A stretch of DNA of 38,051 nucleotides. Source: Clostridia bacterium. GTDB taxonomy: Bacteria; Bacillota; Clostridia; Lutisporales; Lutisporaceae. Location: positions 1 through 38,051 of the forward strand of contig JAQSYD010000080.1 of the NCBI GenBank assembly GCA_029256325.1, in the 5' to 3' direction. Shown here piece after piece: positions 1 to 7,312 of this stretch. Both the position numbers and the translations under genes were made by a program. The notes beneath the pieces were generated by a model. That model made no database searches. It had not been told where the DNA came from and saw nothing but the letters and a program-made list of their open reading frames with translations. Position 1 is the first letter of the stretch. Every line of letters starts with the position of its first letter.

Positions 1-61
1 CTTTATATTCTTGAAAGGCATTTTCATATGCCTCATTCCAACCTAATATATTTAAATTCAT
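1..61 (-). CDS. rsgA: Partial CDS, probable ribosome-biogenesis GTPase RsgA (N-terminus only)
   Basis: Only the first 20 codons are in the window (MNLNILGWNEAYENAFQEYK) and the gene runs off the left edge. The start is well placed: GAGGT lies about 9 bases before the ATG, in the gap after the CD3324-family gene. The N-terminal pattern of a short hydrophobic start, Gly-Trp-Asn and then acidic/aromatic residues resembles clostridial RsgA (the circularly permuted GTPase that acts in 30S subunit maturation). No GTPase motif is visible in this fragment, so the call rests on N-terminal resemblance only. It sits 21 bases behind the regulator gene on the same strand and is probably co-transcribed with it. 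Confidence 0.5.
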   Translation of the reverse strand, partial: MNLNILGWNEAYENAFQEYK

Positions 62-82
62 TAAAATATCTACCTCATTTCT

Positions 83-373
83 TTAGCCGATTGATTTTGT
101 TAGTTCCTTGTTGGTCTTTGTGATGATTTTCCTGATACTGTCCTCTGAAAGATGGTAGGATTCTATAAGCTCTTTTACACTTATTCCGCTTCTATACAGG
201 TTATAAATTTCTATATTTCTAGACATAAGCTGGATGCGTGTACCGTTGTTTTCACCCCAGCCGGCTCTGCATTCTCCTGGCTTTGGTACATATACCAATT
301 CACCCTGTACATATTTTTGAAGCTCAAGCAAAAGCTTTCTTGGTAGAATTTGTTTTCCGTTCTTATAACTCAT
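83..373 (-). CDS. CD3324-family small HTH regulator (Mor-like)
   Basis: This 96-residue protein resembles the CD3324 family of clostridia, which is related to the C-terminal HTH of phage Mor activators. Residues 1-40 hold the family pattern: NGKxILP near the start, then LLxELQKYVQGELVYVP, then a Gly/Trp/Arg-rich stretch (CRAGWGENNGTR). Residues 50-90 form an HTH (IYNLYRSGISVKELIESYHL followed by a recognition helix SEDSIRKII). The start is supported by GGGAGGT 6 bases upstream. The family is small, cytoplasmic and presumed DNA-binding, and its targets are unknown. It precedes the rsgA-like gene on the same strand. A promoter (TTGACC/TATTAT) and a tiny possible leader ORF lie upstream. Family assignment is by motif recognition. 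Confidence 0.75.
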   Translation of the reverse strand: MSYKNGKQILPRKLLLELQKYVQGELVYVPKPGECRAGWGENNGTRIQLMSRNIEIYNLYRSGISVKELIESYHLSEDSIRKIITKTNKELTKSIG

Positions 374-455
374 AGCAATACCTCCCTAAATACCGTTCGA
401 ATTTGTGTCATGGGTACAAAAAACCCGTGGACGACTATCATTCCACAATATTCAG

Positions 456-494
456 TTATAAAAGAGCCACCTCATACATTGCGAAATTAATCAT
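456..494 (-). CDS. Possible 12-residue leader peptide ORF
   Basis: A very short ORF (MINFAMYEVALL) on the minus strand has a near-ideal ribosome binding site, AAGGAGTG, 6 bases before the ATG. It lies between the minus-strand promoter at 564-592 and the CD3324-family gene at 373. Two small inverted repeats follow it: GTGGA/TCCAC at about 430-446 and GGGT/ACCC at about 410-426. Such an arrangement could be a translated leader that tunes the downstream gene, or a chance ORF in AT-rich DNA. The sequence contains no run of one amino acid that would suggest classic attenuation. Confidence 0.3.
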   Translation of the reverse strand: MINFAMYEVALL

Positions 495-563
495 TAAAAA
501 CACTCCTTTCTTACTGATAATAAATACCATCTTTTTCCCATTTATGGAAAATCATCTAAATCA

Positions 564-604
564 ATAATATTACATTGACATCATTTGGTCAATGGGTTTA
601 ATAT
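564..604. promoter_or_regulatory. Overlapping divergent promoters on an inverted repeat
   Basis: On the minus strand, TTGACC (592-587), a 17-base gap and TATTAT (569-564) give a good sigma-A promoter for the leader ORF, CD3324-family gene and rsgA. On the plus strand, TTGACA (575-580), an 18-base gap and TAATAT (599-604) give a second one. Both -35 boxes come from one perfect inverted repeat, ATTGAC-N8-GTCAAT (574-593), which could also be an operator. The plus-strand transcript would run more than 330 bases before the AcuB-like gene at 943. Apart from this site and the leader ORF, 374-942 shows only AT-rich DNA. Confidence 0.5.
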
Positions 605-942
605 TACTGTTTTGTTACAAATTACGAATAATTTGTAAGGTGAAGGCAAAATCAGATTTGCTTTTTCACTAATAAATATTATTCCACGGAGTCTAGAAAT
701 ATACAATATATAGAACTGTTTTATTCATTTTTTACATAGTATAGTTTATTCAAAGCTTCCCTAAAAGTATACACATTTAAAATATTTATATTGTAAAGGC
801 ATAGAGATTTGTGCTATTTCTTATAAATTATGAATAAATAATTGTAGATAGAAGAAGAACTATACATTCAGAATTTAGAGGAATTTGGAAAAATTCGTAG
901 AATTATTAATACACTATTCAAACAATACGGGAGGGGTTTATA

Positions 943-1569
943 ATGTATGTATCCAACAGAATGACTACAAATCCTATTACCATTACATCAAAAACCACGG
1001 CAAGAAAAGCCCTGGACATTATGCAGTCCAAAAGATTTTCCAATATTCCTGTTGTTGATAACGGAAATATGGTAGGAATAGTTGCAAAGGAAGATATCAT
1101 AAACCAGTATTTTTGCGGCGAGAGAGGCTGCACTCTTATGGAGGATACATTGGTTGAGGAAATAATGACAAAGCACTTTGTAACAGTTAAGAAAATGGAT
1201 TACATAGAAAGAGCTGTTCTGCTGCTTAAAGAAAAGGATATAAGCGCTCTTCCGGTCATGGATACTGACAACAAATTAGTTGGCATAATTACCAGAAGCG
1301 ACGTGTTTGATGCTTTTGCCGATGCCATGGGTTCAGATAACAAGGGTTCAAGAATATACATGGTTGTACCTGAGTTTATAGGTCAGCTGGCAAAAATCGC
1401 AAATATAGTAAGACATCATGGGATTTCTATAGAAGCCTTAAGCGTTTTCGATTCCGGAATCATAAACACCAAACAGGTTATTATGAAGGTAAGCTCAAAG
1501 GATGTAGACCAGTTGGTCATTGATCTTAAGCTAGCCGGACTTGATGTAAGAGATGTAGGATACCTATAA
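943..1569 (+). CDS. CBS-pair and ACT domain protein, AcuB-like
   Basis: This 208-residue protein has two CBS domains (about residues 1-55 and 70-128) followed by an ACT-like domain (about 138-208). The CBS pair is clear from MTTNPITI, IPVVDNGNMVGIVAKEDI, then MTKHFVTV and ALPVMDTDNKLVGIITRSDV. That domain order and length match Bacillus AcuB, a gene of the acetoin-utilisation region. The CBS pair usually binds adenosyl nucleotides and the ACT part binds small effectors such as amino acids, so a cytoplasmic sensor role is likely. No acetoin genes lie nearby, so the acuB name is not justified here. GGGAGGGG precedes the ATG. The gene stands alone, with a terminator behind it. Confidence 0.8.
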   Translation: MYVSNRMTTNPITITSKTTARKALDIMQSKRFSNIPVVDNGNMVGIVAKEDIINQYFCGERGCTLMEDTLVEEIMTKHFVTVKKMDYIERAVLLLKEKDISALPVMDTDNKLVGIITRSDVFDAFADAMGSDNKGSRIYMVVPEFIGQLAKIANIVRHHGISIEALSVFDSGIINTKQVIMKVSSKDVDQLVIDLKLAGLDVRDVGYL

Positions 1570-1596
1570 AATATAAACTTTTTTATGATATATAAA

Positions 1597-1629
1597 AGAT
1601 TTAACAGAAAATGTTAAGTCTTTTTTTTA
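1597..1629 (+). terminator. Rho-independent terminator after the CBS/ACT gene
   Basis: GATTTAACA and TGTTAAGTC form a 9-bp stem (one G-T pair) with a 5-base loop, followed by nine T residues. Confidence 0.85.
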
Positions 1630-1693
1630 TTCCGTAAGACTTTTTATTTTTTCTCTCGTAAATAGTTATAGAAAATCAAATGGAGGGGCTATC

Positions 1694-2983
1694 ATGATAA
1701 GAAAAAAGGTTGGGACCATTACCTTAGCAGTAGGTCTTATAATATTAGGATTGGTACTTTTTGCTAACAATTTTACAAATATAGAAATTAAGGATATATA
1801 CAAGTATTGGCCGGTACTGCTTATAGGCGTAGGTCTTGAAATGTTTGTATATATGATCCTTCACCGACAGGATGAAAATGTTAAACTGAGAATAGACGGC
1901 TTGTTCATCGCATTTATGATTGCAGTAATCATATTTTCCAGCAGCTTTAACGGCTTTAGCTTTAGTCCTAAGTTTTCCTTTAACCCATTTCAAGCAAATG
2001 TGTTGGTAGATGGCGTGAGGTATAAATCTGAACTAAAGGAAACCATTATTAAGGACAATGTTTCTAAGGATTTTAAAATCAACAAGTTAACCGCAAGAAA
2101 CAGCTTTGGAGATGTTAAACTGCAACCCTATGATCAAGCATATATCAAGGTGGAAGCTCAAGTAAAAGTTAAGTACAATGATGAAAAAGCAGCAAAGGAT
2201 TACATCAAAGAGGTTGTTAAAATAATAGAAGGTGAGCAAACTCAGATATACAGTGCAGAGTACAATGGAATTCACAAAAATGAATATGGAAAAGCCCAGG
2301 TTGATTTTGTGATATATGTTCCCAATGAAGTGTATTCTGAAGTATACAATAGCTTTGGCGATATCAATGCTCAGGGCATCACAAAGGATTTGGCTGTAAC
2401 CAATCAGCATGGAGATGTAATAGTGAAGGATATTGGCGGAAATGTATCCGTGAAAAACTCCTTTGGAGAAATCGAAATCAAAGGCGTAGGCGGTAAGCTG
2501 GACGCAAATAACCAGCACGGAGATATTGATGTAGAAATTGTCAATGGAAGCGTGGATATGGAAACCGGCTTTGGGGATCTTGAGGTTAGTGATATAACTG
2601 GGGAAGTGACTGCAAAAAACAACTATGGAAAAATAACAGCTAAGAATATAAAAGGGAACGCACAAATAAAGACTTCTTTTGGAGATATTGAAGCTTCAAA
2701 TATTGATGGAAATACTGTAATCAATGATAATAATGGTTCCATTGAGGCAAGAGAGCTTAAGGGTGATGTAGAAATAAGAAATTCCTTTGGAAAGATTAGC
2801 TTTAGGTCTTCTGTTTTGGCAAATGCAGACATATATGCAAAAACAAGCTTTGGGGATATCAATACAGATTTGCCCATTAATGTAACAAAATCAATCAATG
2901 ATCAAACGGCTCAAGGAAAACTGGGTGATGGCAAATACAAGATCGAGCTTATAACCAATAATGGAGAAATAGAGCTGGACTAA
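1694..2983 (+). CDS. LiaF-like membrane protein with DUF4097 repeat domain
   Basis: 429 residues. The N-terminal ~95 residues carry three or four hydrophobic segments (about 8-25, 38-56, 70-85) typical of LiaI/LiaF/DUF5668 membrane anchors. The rest is a DUF4097-type beta-repeat domain. Its repeats are regular: about every 20 residues a motif of the form N-S/Q-F/H-G-D/E-I recurs (NSFGDV, NSFGDI, NQHGDV, NSFGEI, NQHGDI, TGFGDL, NNYGKI, TSFGDI, NNGSI, NSFGKI, TSFGDI, NNGEI). This is expected to fold as a right-handed beta-solenoid facing the cell exterior. LiaF-type proteins restrain envelope-stress two-component systems, but no sensor kinase is adjacent, so the role here is inferred only. GGAGGGG precedes the ATG. 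The gene appears monocistronic. Confidence 0.75.
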   Translation: MIRKKVGTITLAVGLIILGLVLFANNFTNIEIKDIYKYWPVLLIGVGLEMFVYMILHRQDENVKLRIDGLFIAFMIAVIIFSSSFNGFSFSPKFSFNPFQANVLVDGVRYKSELKETIIKDNVSKDFKINKLTARNSFGDVKLQPYDQAYIKVEAQVKVKYNDEKAAKDYIKEVVKIIEGEQTQIYSAEYNGIHKNEYGKAQVDFVIYVPNEVYSEVYNSFGDINAQGITKDLAVTNQHGDVIVKDIGGNVSVKNSFGEIEIKGVGGKLDANNQHGDIDVEIVNGSVDMETGFGDLEVSDITGEVTAKNNYGKITAKNIKGNAQIKTSFGDIEASNIDGNTVINDNNGSIEARELKGDVEIRNSFGKISFRSSVLANADIYAKTSFGDINTDLPINVTKSINDQTAQGKLGDGKYKIELITNNGEIELD

Positions 2984-2995
2984 TTACAGTAAATG

Positions 2996-3085
2996 CAGCC
3001 TAAGCGCTTAGGTTGTGTTTAATATAGATTTCACTTAAGATAGACCGCTTCAAGGCACACAGCTTTGAGCGGTCTTTGGTTTTTT
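2996..3085 (+). terminator. Palindrome and Rho-independent terminator after the DUF4097 gene
   Basis: A perfect 14-base palindrome (CCTAAGCGCTTAGG, about 2999-3012) follows the stop codon. A stronger hairpin lies at 3042-3074: GACCGCTTCAAGGC pairs with GCTTTGAGCGGTC, followed by a T-rich tail to 3085. The second is the likely terminator. Confidence 0.8.
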
Positions 3086-3169
3086 GAAGTGAAACATTGT
3101 ATAGGTATTGAAAATAATTGATATAAATAATAATATTATTATAACAATATACAAGAAATGGAGATAACT

Positions 3170-3829
3170 ATGCTGCAAGACATTAAAGCTGTAATTTTTG
3201 ATGTGGACGGTACCTTGGTGGATTCAATGTGGATTTGGAAACAGGTGGATATAGAGTTTTTAGCCAGAAGAAATATTGAACTGCCCGTTGATTTGCAAAA
3301 GGATATTGAAGGAATGAGCTATACAGCCACAGCTGAATATTTTAGAGAGCGGTTCCAGCTTCCTGAAACTGTAGAAGAGATTAAGGAAGAGTGGAGAGAA
3401 ATGGCAGATGATTTTTATAAGAACCGCATTCCTCTAAAGGCAGGAGTAAAAGAGCTTTTACAGATTATTAAGGGCAATCGCTTAAAAATTGGTATCGCTA
3501 CCAGCAATTCAAGAGAGCTGGTGGAAACCATGTTAGAGAAGCATGAGATCGGAGAATATTTTGATGGGATCAGGACCTCTTGTGAAGTACCTAGAAGCAA
3601 GCCATTCCCTGATGTATATCTGCAGGCTGCTGTGGATTTGGGTGTGAAGCCGGAGGAATGTCTGGTATTTGAGGATACCGTTGCAGGTGCGACGGCGGCA
3701 AAGGCTGCCGGAATGAGAGTAATAGCAGTTTTTGATGAAACATCAGCCGAGTCAAGGCAGCACTTAGAGCAGCTGACAGAGCTATATATTATGGATTTCA
3801 ATATATTTATAAACAGAATAAGCAATTAA
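3170..3829 (+). CDS. HAD-superfamily hydrolase, beta-phosphoglucomutase-like
   Basis: 219 residues from the ATG at 3170. That start has GGAG 6 bases ahead; an ATG at 3158 lies inside the RBS region and is less likely. HAD motifs are all present: I, FDVDGTLVDS (nucleophile Asp and acid/base Asp); II, IGIATSNSRE (Thr/Ser); III, RSKPFPD (Lys); IV, VFEDTVAG (Glu-Asp). The long helical cap after motif I is the C1 alpha-helical cap of the beta-phosphoglucomutase/phosphatase branch. It is probably a cytoplasmic phosphatase or phosphomutase acting on a small phosphorylated metabolite; the substrate cannot be read from the sequence. It is a single gene with its own terminator. Confidence 0.85.
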   Translation: MLQDIKAVIFDVDGTLVDSMWIWKQVDIEFLARRNIELPVDLQKDIEGMSYTATAEYFRERFQLPETVEEIKEEWREMADDFYKNRIPLKAGVKELLQIIKGNRLKIGIATSNSRELVETMLEKHEIGEYFDGIRTSCEVPRSKPFPDVYLQAAVDLGVKPEECLVFEDTVAGATAAKAAGMRVIAVFDETSAESRQHLEQLTELYIMDFNIFINRISN

Positions 3830-3836
3830 TCAATGC

Positions 3837-3872
3837 AGCAGTCATCAAATTTAAATGGCTGCTATATTTTTT
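3837..3872 (+). terminator. Rho-independent terminator after the HAD gene
   Basis: AGCAGTCAT pairs with ATGGCTGCT across a short loop, followed by ATATTTTTT. Confidence 0.8.
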
Positions 3873-3932
3873 GAAGTGTACTTTAGTTTTGTATCGTCAT
3901 AACAAGTGCGAACAAAAAGGTGGTGATGGGTA

Positions 3933-4520
3933 TTGAAGGATGAAGACATAATTAGGCTGATTTTGAAGGGAAAAAGTGATTTGTATGCCGAGTTAATCGA
4001 CAGATACAGCGGCAAGGTTTACTCTACAGCCTACAGCTATACCCAGAACCAAGAAGAAGCCAGGGATTTGGTTCAGGAAATACTTATTAAAGCCTATAAC
4101 AACTTACATAGCTTCAAGGCAGAAGCCAAGTTTTCTACATGGTTGTATAGGATTGCAGTAAACAGCTGTATAGATTGGAGCCGAAAAAGAAAATCCAAGG
4201 TGATTATGACAGCATTAGGCTATGAAGATGCGAATATATTTGATAGCATCACTTCAGATACCGAAGGACCGGAGGAATTCGTTCTTCGACAGGAGCACAA
4301 GGAAGCTGTTAGAAATGCAGTAAGCAGCCTGCCGGAGATATACAAAACGGTATTAATATTATACTATTTTGAGGAACTGCAGGTTCAGGAAATATGCAAC
4401 ATACTGGATAGTCCCAGAAAAACCATAGAAACGAGACTATACAGAGCAAAAAAAGTTTTAAAATCTGTACTAACGCAAGAACTTTCAGGAGGTGAACTAT
4501 ATGAGCTGCAAAACTTATAA
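3933..4520 (+). CDS. ECF-type sigma-70 family sigma factor
   Basis: 195 residues from a TTG start; AAGGTGGTG precedes it and no in-frame ATG lies near. Region 2 is residues 20-90 (EEARDLVQEILIKAYNNL, then FSTWLYRIAVNSCIDWSRKR). Region 4 is about 125-180 (LPEIYKTVLILYYFEELQVQ, then an HTH ending in TIETRLYRAKKVL). Region 3 is absent, as in group-4 (ECF) sigma factors of the SigW/SigX kind. It is probably released from the membrane anti-sigma factor next to it during envelope stress. The anti-sigma gene overlaps the end of this gene by 20 bases, which suggests translational coupling. Confidence 0.9.
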   Translation: MKDEDIIRLILKGKSDLYAELIDRYSGKVYSTAYSYTQNQEEARDLVQEILIKAYNNLHSFKAEAKFSTWLYRIAVNSCIDWSRKRKSKVIMTALGYEDANIFDSITSDTEGPEEFVLRQEHKEAVRNAVSSLPEIYKTVLILYYFEELQVQEICNILDSPRKTIETRLYRAKKVLKSVLTQELSGGELYELQNL

Positions 4521-5004
4521 ACCTATGCTTCATTCATACATCAACGATGAACTGAATTTTATTGAAAAAACTGAATTGGAAGGACACCTGCAGGAATGTG
4601 CGGAATGCAGAAATGAAGAAGAAGAGATTAAAAAGCTCAAGCGAATACTGTCTGCAGTAAAGCCCGATAAGCTGCAATTTATAGAGTTCAAGGAAAACAT
4701 CATGGCAGCCATAAAAGTCACTGTAAAAGCCAGTGCTGTAGTTTATGACTTTAAGGTTCTGAGCAGATTGGGAGCGAGTCTTATAGCCTGTGGAATACTT
4801 GCACTGCTATTAAACTTTAGTGCAATTGGCAATAATCTAGAAGTCAGTAGAGACAAAATAAATTTTAATATGCAAGAAATAGGACAGAAGGTTTCTCAAC
4901 CTTTAGGTTTTATCAATGAGGGATTAGCAAATATGTCCAGTAAACTAGTGAATCTTAATGGAATAACCTTTAGATTAGAACAAAAAATTAGGGGAGGAAT
5001 GTAA
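4501..5004 (+). CDS. Membrane anti-sigma factor with zinc-finger (zf-HC2) domain
   Basis: 167 residues. The start is the ATG at 4501 because AGGAGGTG (4487-4494) sits 6 bases before it; the GTG at 4492 belongs to that site. The N-terminus shows the ZAS/zf-HC2 pattern: Cys3 near the start, then HLQECAECR (H-x3-C-x2-C). One transmembrane helix follows (about residues 87-107), and then an outer segment of about 60 residues. The family binds its cognate ECF sigma at the inner membrane face and releases it on a signal. The overlap with the sigma gene and the next ORF starting 1 base after its stop indicate a three-gene operon. Confidence 0.85.
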   Translation: MSCKTYKPMLHSYINDELNFIEKTELEGHLQECAECRNEEEEIKKLKRILSAVKPDKLQFIEFKENIMAAIKVTVKASAVVYDFKVLSRLGASLIACGILALLLNFSAIGNNLEVSRDKINFNMQEIGQKVSQPLGFINEGLANMSSKLVNLNGITFRLEQKIRGGM

Positions 5005-5005
5005 A

Positions 5006-5622
5006 ATGAAGTGTAGAAATCACAAGGATGAGGAAGCAAAATTTATACAGATTCAAGAGGCAATAAAGTTTGCATTAACTGCATAGACCACGCTTTATAT
5101 GCTGAAAGGGACAGAGTGCAGAGAATAGGTTTTTGGAATAAATTTATATTCTTTATATTTGCATGCATACCAGGTGCGGCGCATATGCAGATGGGACTCT
5201 TTAAGAGAGGCATGCAGCTGATGCTGACTTTTATAGGCGGCATTGTACTTATCTCCTATGCCAACATAGAATCCTTCATACCACTGGCGATCATTCCCAC
5301 TTGGTTCTTCAGCTTCTTTGATGCTTATAATGCTAGGAAGAAAATGCTTGCTGGGGAAGTAGTAGAAGATATTGAAGCATATAATTATCAATTTATTATT
5401 GAAAATAAAAAAATTCTTGGCGTAGCATTGGTGGTATTTGGATTTATAGGATTTATGAATGCTATAGACAACACCTTTCATTTATTCAACTTGCGTTTTG
5501 ATGATTTTTATTGGGCAATAAAAAGAGCAATAATCCCTGTTGTATTTGTAATAAGCGGATTGCTGCTTCTTTCAAAGCTTAAGAAGGCAGAAAAGGAAGT
5601 AAACAACACACCAGAGAATTAA
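5006..5622 (+). pseudogene. Frameshifted B-box zinc-finger membrane protein
   Basis: From the ATG at 5006 (behind GGGGAGGAA) the frame reads MKCRNHKDEEAKFI and then stops at 5084. The next frame continues the protein without a break: DSRGNKVCINCIDHALYAER, then RVQRIGFWNKF and a membrane part to 5622 (about 168 codons from a GTG at 5116). Restoring four bases after codon 14 (ATA-tgca-CAG) would rejoin both halves and supply a Cys, giving a B-box-type Cys/His zinc finger followed by about four hydrophobic helices. It is the third gene of the sigma/anti-sigma operon. Either the gene is broken, or a shortened protein starts internally, or the assembly has an indel. Confidence 0.7.
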
Positions 5623-5686
5623 ATTGAAAAACTAACATATACTAAATCAAGATGTAGTTCAGTGGCATAATAAACATAATTATACA

Positions 5687-5715
5687 TTGACTATTTTGCG
5701 AACTTTTATTATAAT
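5687..5715 (+). promoter_or_regulatory. Sigma-A promoter of the tRNA pair
   Basis: TTGACT (5687-5692), a 17-base gap and TATAAT (5710-5715). The expected start is about 25 bases before tRNA-Arg. Confidence 0.85.
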
Positions 5716-5746
5716 GGTTAATGTAGCTGAAAGTTACAGATGATTG

Positions 5747-5823
5747 GTGCTCGTAGCTCAGCTGGATAGAGTGTCTGACTACGAATCAGAAGGTCGCAGG
5801 TTCGACTCCTGTCGGGCACACCA
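5747..5823 (+). tRNA. tRNA-Arg (anticodon ACG)
   Basis: 77 bases with encoded CCA. The acceptor strands GTGCTCG and CGGGCAC pair fully (one G-U). The anticodon arm is CTGACTACGAATCAG, and the T arm is GCAGG-TTCGACT-CCTGT. It reads CGU/CGC/CGA arginine codons. It is the first gene of a two-tRNA unit. Confidence 0.95.
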
Positions 5824-5830
5824 CAAAAAT

Positions 5831-5914
5831 GCGGAATTGGCGGAATTGGCAGACGCGCTAGACTTAGGATCTAGTGTCAACGACGTGGAGGTTCAAGTCC
5901 TCTATTCCGCACCA
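5831..5914 (+). tRNA. tRNA-Leu (anticodon UAG)
   Basis: 84 bases with a long variable arm and encoded CCA. GCGGAAT pairs with ATTCCGC. The anticodon loop CTTAGGA sits between CTAGA and TCTAG. It follows tRNA-Arg by 7 bases. Confidence 0.95.
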
Positions 5915-5924
5915 ATTAAAAAGT

Positions 5925-5958
5925 AAAAGCTTTTGAGAAAATTCTCAAAAGCTTTTTT
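5925..5958. terminator. Bidirectional terminator between tRNAs and azlCD
   Basis: AAAAGCTTTTGAGAA pairs with TTCTCAAAAGCTTTT, with A and T runs on the two sides. It serves the tRNA unit and the converging azlD gene. Confidence 0.85.
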
Positions 5959-5966
5959 CAATTTAT

Positions 5967-6269
5967 TTATATAAATAACTGATAAAGATAAACTGCAGCT
6001 ATACCGCCTGCTACAACGAACATGACATTCAGCCTGGCCAGAGATAGTGCAACAGCAGCAGCTAAGCCGCAAATCGCAGAAGCAGTATCGCCGGTTGAAG
6101 ACAATATGCCCGGGAAAATCAGTGCACCTAAGGCTGCGAAAGGTATATAGCCAAGAAAGGTTTTAAGTCTGGAAGGCAGCTTGACCCCATTTAGAAGCAC
6201 CATTGGAAGCATGCGGGGTATATAAGTTACGAAGCCCATGGCTATTATTAATAAAACATACTTAAGCAT
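5967..6269 (-). CDS. azlD: AzlD-family branched-chain amino acid exporter subunit
   Basis: 100 residues, small and very hydrophobic, with four predicted helices (about 3-22, 38-57, 63-80, 82-98). The pattern TYIPRMLPMVLL near residues 16-27 is typical of AzlD, the small partner of AzlC in the LIV-E family. Together they export branched-chain amino acids or analogues. Its start overlaps the end of azlC by 8 bases, so the two are translationally coupled. The assignment is firm at family level; the exported substrate is inferred from Bacillus and Corynebacterium homologues. Confidence 0.9.
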   Translation of the reverse strand: MLKYVLLIIAMGFVTYIPRMLPMVLLNGVKLPSRLKTFLGYIPFAALGALIFPGILSSTGDTASAICGLAAAVALSLARLNVMFVVAGGIAAVYLYQLFI

Positions 6270-6975
6270 CTTGTACTTCCTCCTGTGGATATAAATACGC
6301 CCCTACAGCAGCAGCAATGATTGTAGAGATTATAATGCCCCAGCCTGCTGAAAGGCCTGCAAATAAAGGCAGTAATCTAATGAAGGTATGAACGGCAGCG
6401 GCTGTCAGGCCAATAATAAGTACGGGCTTTGACTTAGCTGCAGATGGGACAAGCAATCCAATAAACATTGCATATAAAGCAATACCCATACTGTCCTTTA
6501 AGGACTGCGGCAAACCGGATGCGAGGAAAAGCCCGCACCAAGTGCCTAGGTTCCAAGCACCATAGGCTATGAGATTTAAACCCAACAGATAATTTATATC
6601 CAGCTTGTCCCCTGTGTTCATAGAAGCCACTGTAAAAGTTTCATCTGTAACACCAAAGGAGACCAATGGAAGGAGCGCTTTTTTTGAGTCTGGCTTTAAG
6701 CTTTGAGAAAGAGAAGCAGACATCAAAAAATGCCTTAAATTTAAAATAAACGTAGTCAAAACGATTTCCCAAGAAGCTGTGCCCAGCATTAGAAGGTTGA
6801 CACCAACAAACTGGCTTGCGCCGGCATATATAATAATTGACATCAGTATTCCTACATAATTTGGAATGCCTGCTGCCTTAGCCATTAACCCAAAGGCTAT
6901 TGCAACGGGTAAATAGCCAACAGCTATAGGTATACCTGCTTTTAACCCCTCTTTAAATGAGAATAATTTTTTCAC
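6262..6975 (-). CDS. azlC: AzlC-family branched-chain amino acid exporter
   Basis: 237 residues from a GTG start with AAGGGGTG 7 bases upstream. The N-terminal block FKEGLKAGIPIAVGYLPVAI is the AzlC signature. About seven hydrophobic helices follow, with the central NLRHFLMSASL motif also typical. AzlC is the large subunit of the two-component LIV-E exporter at the cytoplasmic membrane. azlD follows with an 8-base overlap. No Lrp/AzlB-type regulator is adjacent. The left border of the mobile element lies in the DNA just upstream, so the native promoter region may have been altered. Confidence 0.9.
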   Translation of the reverse strand: MKKLFSFKEGLKAGIPIAVGYLPVAIAFGLMAKAAGIPNYVGILMSIIIYAGASQFVGVNLLMLGTASWEIVLTTFILNLRHFLMSASLSQSLKPDSKKALLPLVSFGVTDETFTVASMNTGDKLDINYLLGLNLIAYGAWNLGTWCGLFLASGLPQSLKDSMGIALYAMFIGLLVPSAAKSKPVLIIGLTAAAVHTFIRLLPLFAGLSAGWGIIISTIIAAAVGAYLYPQEEVQDA

Positions 6976-7224
6976 CTTGATACACCCCTTATATAAAACA
7001 AAATAAAAATTTTTTGTTGAAATGCTAAGAAAGACTCTTTGCTTTCCTATGCATTATAAAAATTATATATAAGGATAACATAATATCAGAGATTTTGGTA
7101 GCCTTGTCCTAGCATAATGGTTGAAATTCCTTAATTTATTATTTGACAAAAGACGCATACTGACATATAATTATTCTGACTAAAAAATCAAATATGCACC
7201 TTCAAAATGTTTACATAACGCGAA
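6976..7224. other. Intergenic DNA holding the left border of the mobile element
   Basis: No gene is visible. The segment should contain the azlC promoter (several TATAAT-like boxes on the minus strand near 7055-7080) and the left junction of the integrated element. No sequence matching the right-end attachment core (tRNA-Arg 3' half at 20118-20168) could be found here by eye, so the exact left border is not defined. Confidence 0.4.
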
Positions 7225-7258
7225 TTGGTGTTTATTTGGTGTTTGTTGATATAAAAAG
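7225..7258 (+). repeat. Left arm-type repeat of the element
   Basis: TTGGTGTTTATTTGGTGTTT, then GATATAAAAAG three bases on. The TTGGTGTTT half-sites repeat at 11-base spacing, one helical turn. 31 of 34 bases match the right copy at 19980-20013. Such paired half-sites are typical integrase arm-binding sites. Confidence 0.7.
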
Positions 7259-7281
7259 ATGGTGAAATTACATAGTGTAAA

Positions 7282-7312
7282 TGAAAAAGCAGGGATTTTT
7301 TATCCCTGCTTT
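7282..7312 (-). terminator. Terminator overlapping the end of the integrase gene
   Basis: AAAGCAGGGAT and ATCCCTGCTTT form an 11-bp stem that includes the integrase stop codon. On the minus strand it runs into TTTTTCAT. Confidence 0.8.

Noticed and set aside
2087-2665. 192-codon antisense frame in the DUF4097 gene
   Set aside because: It arises from the regular codon repeat of the sense gene; no start signal.
3875-3905. ECF-type autoregulatory promoter (TGTAC and CGTC) before the sigma gene
   Set aside because: The spacing between the two boxes is about 12 bases, shorter than the roughly 16 usual for SigW/SigX-type promoters.
5744-5926. A 60-codon open frame across the tRNA pair
   Set aside because: It is the translation of tRNA-Arg and tRNA-Leu; no ribosome site or protein-like pattern.
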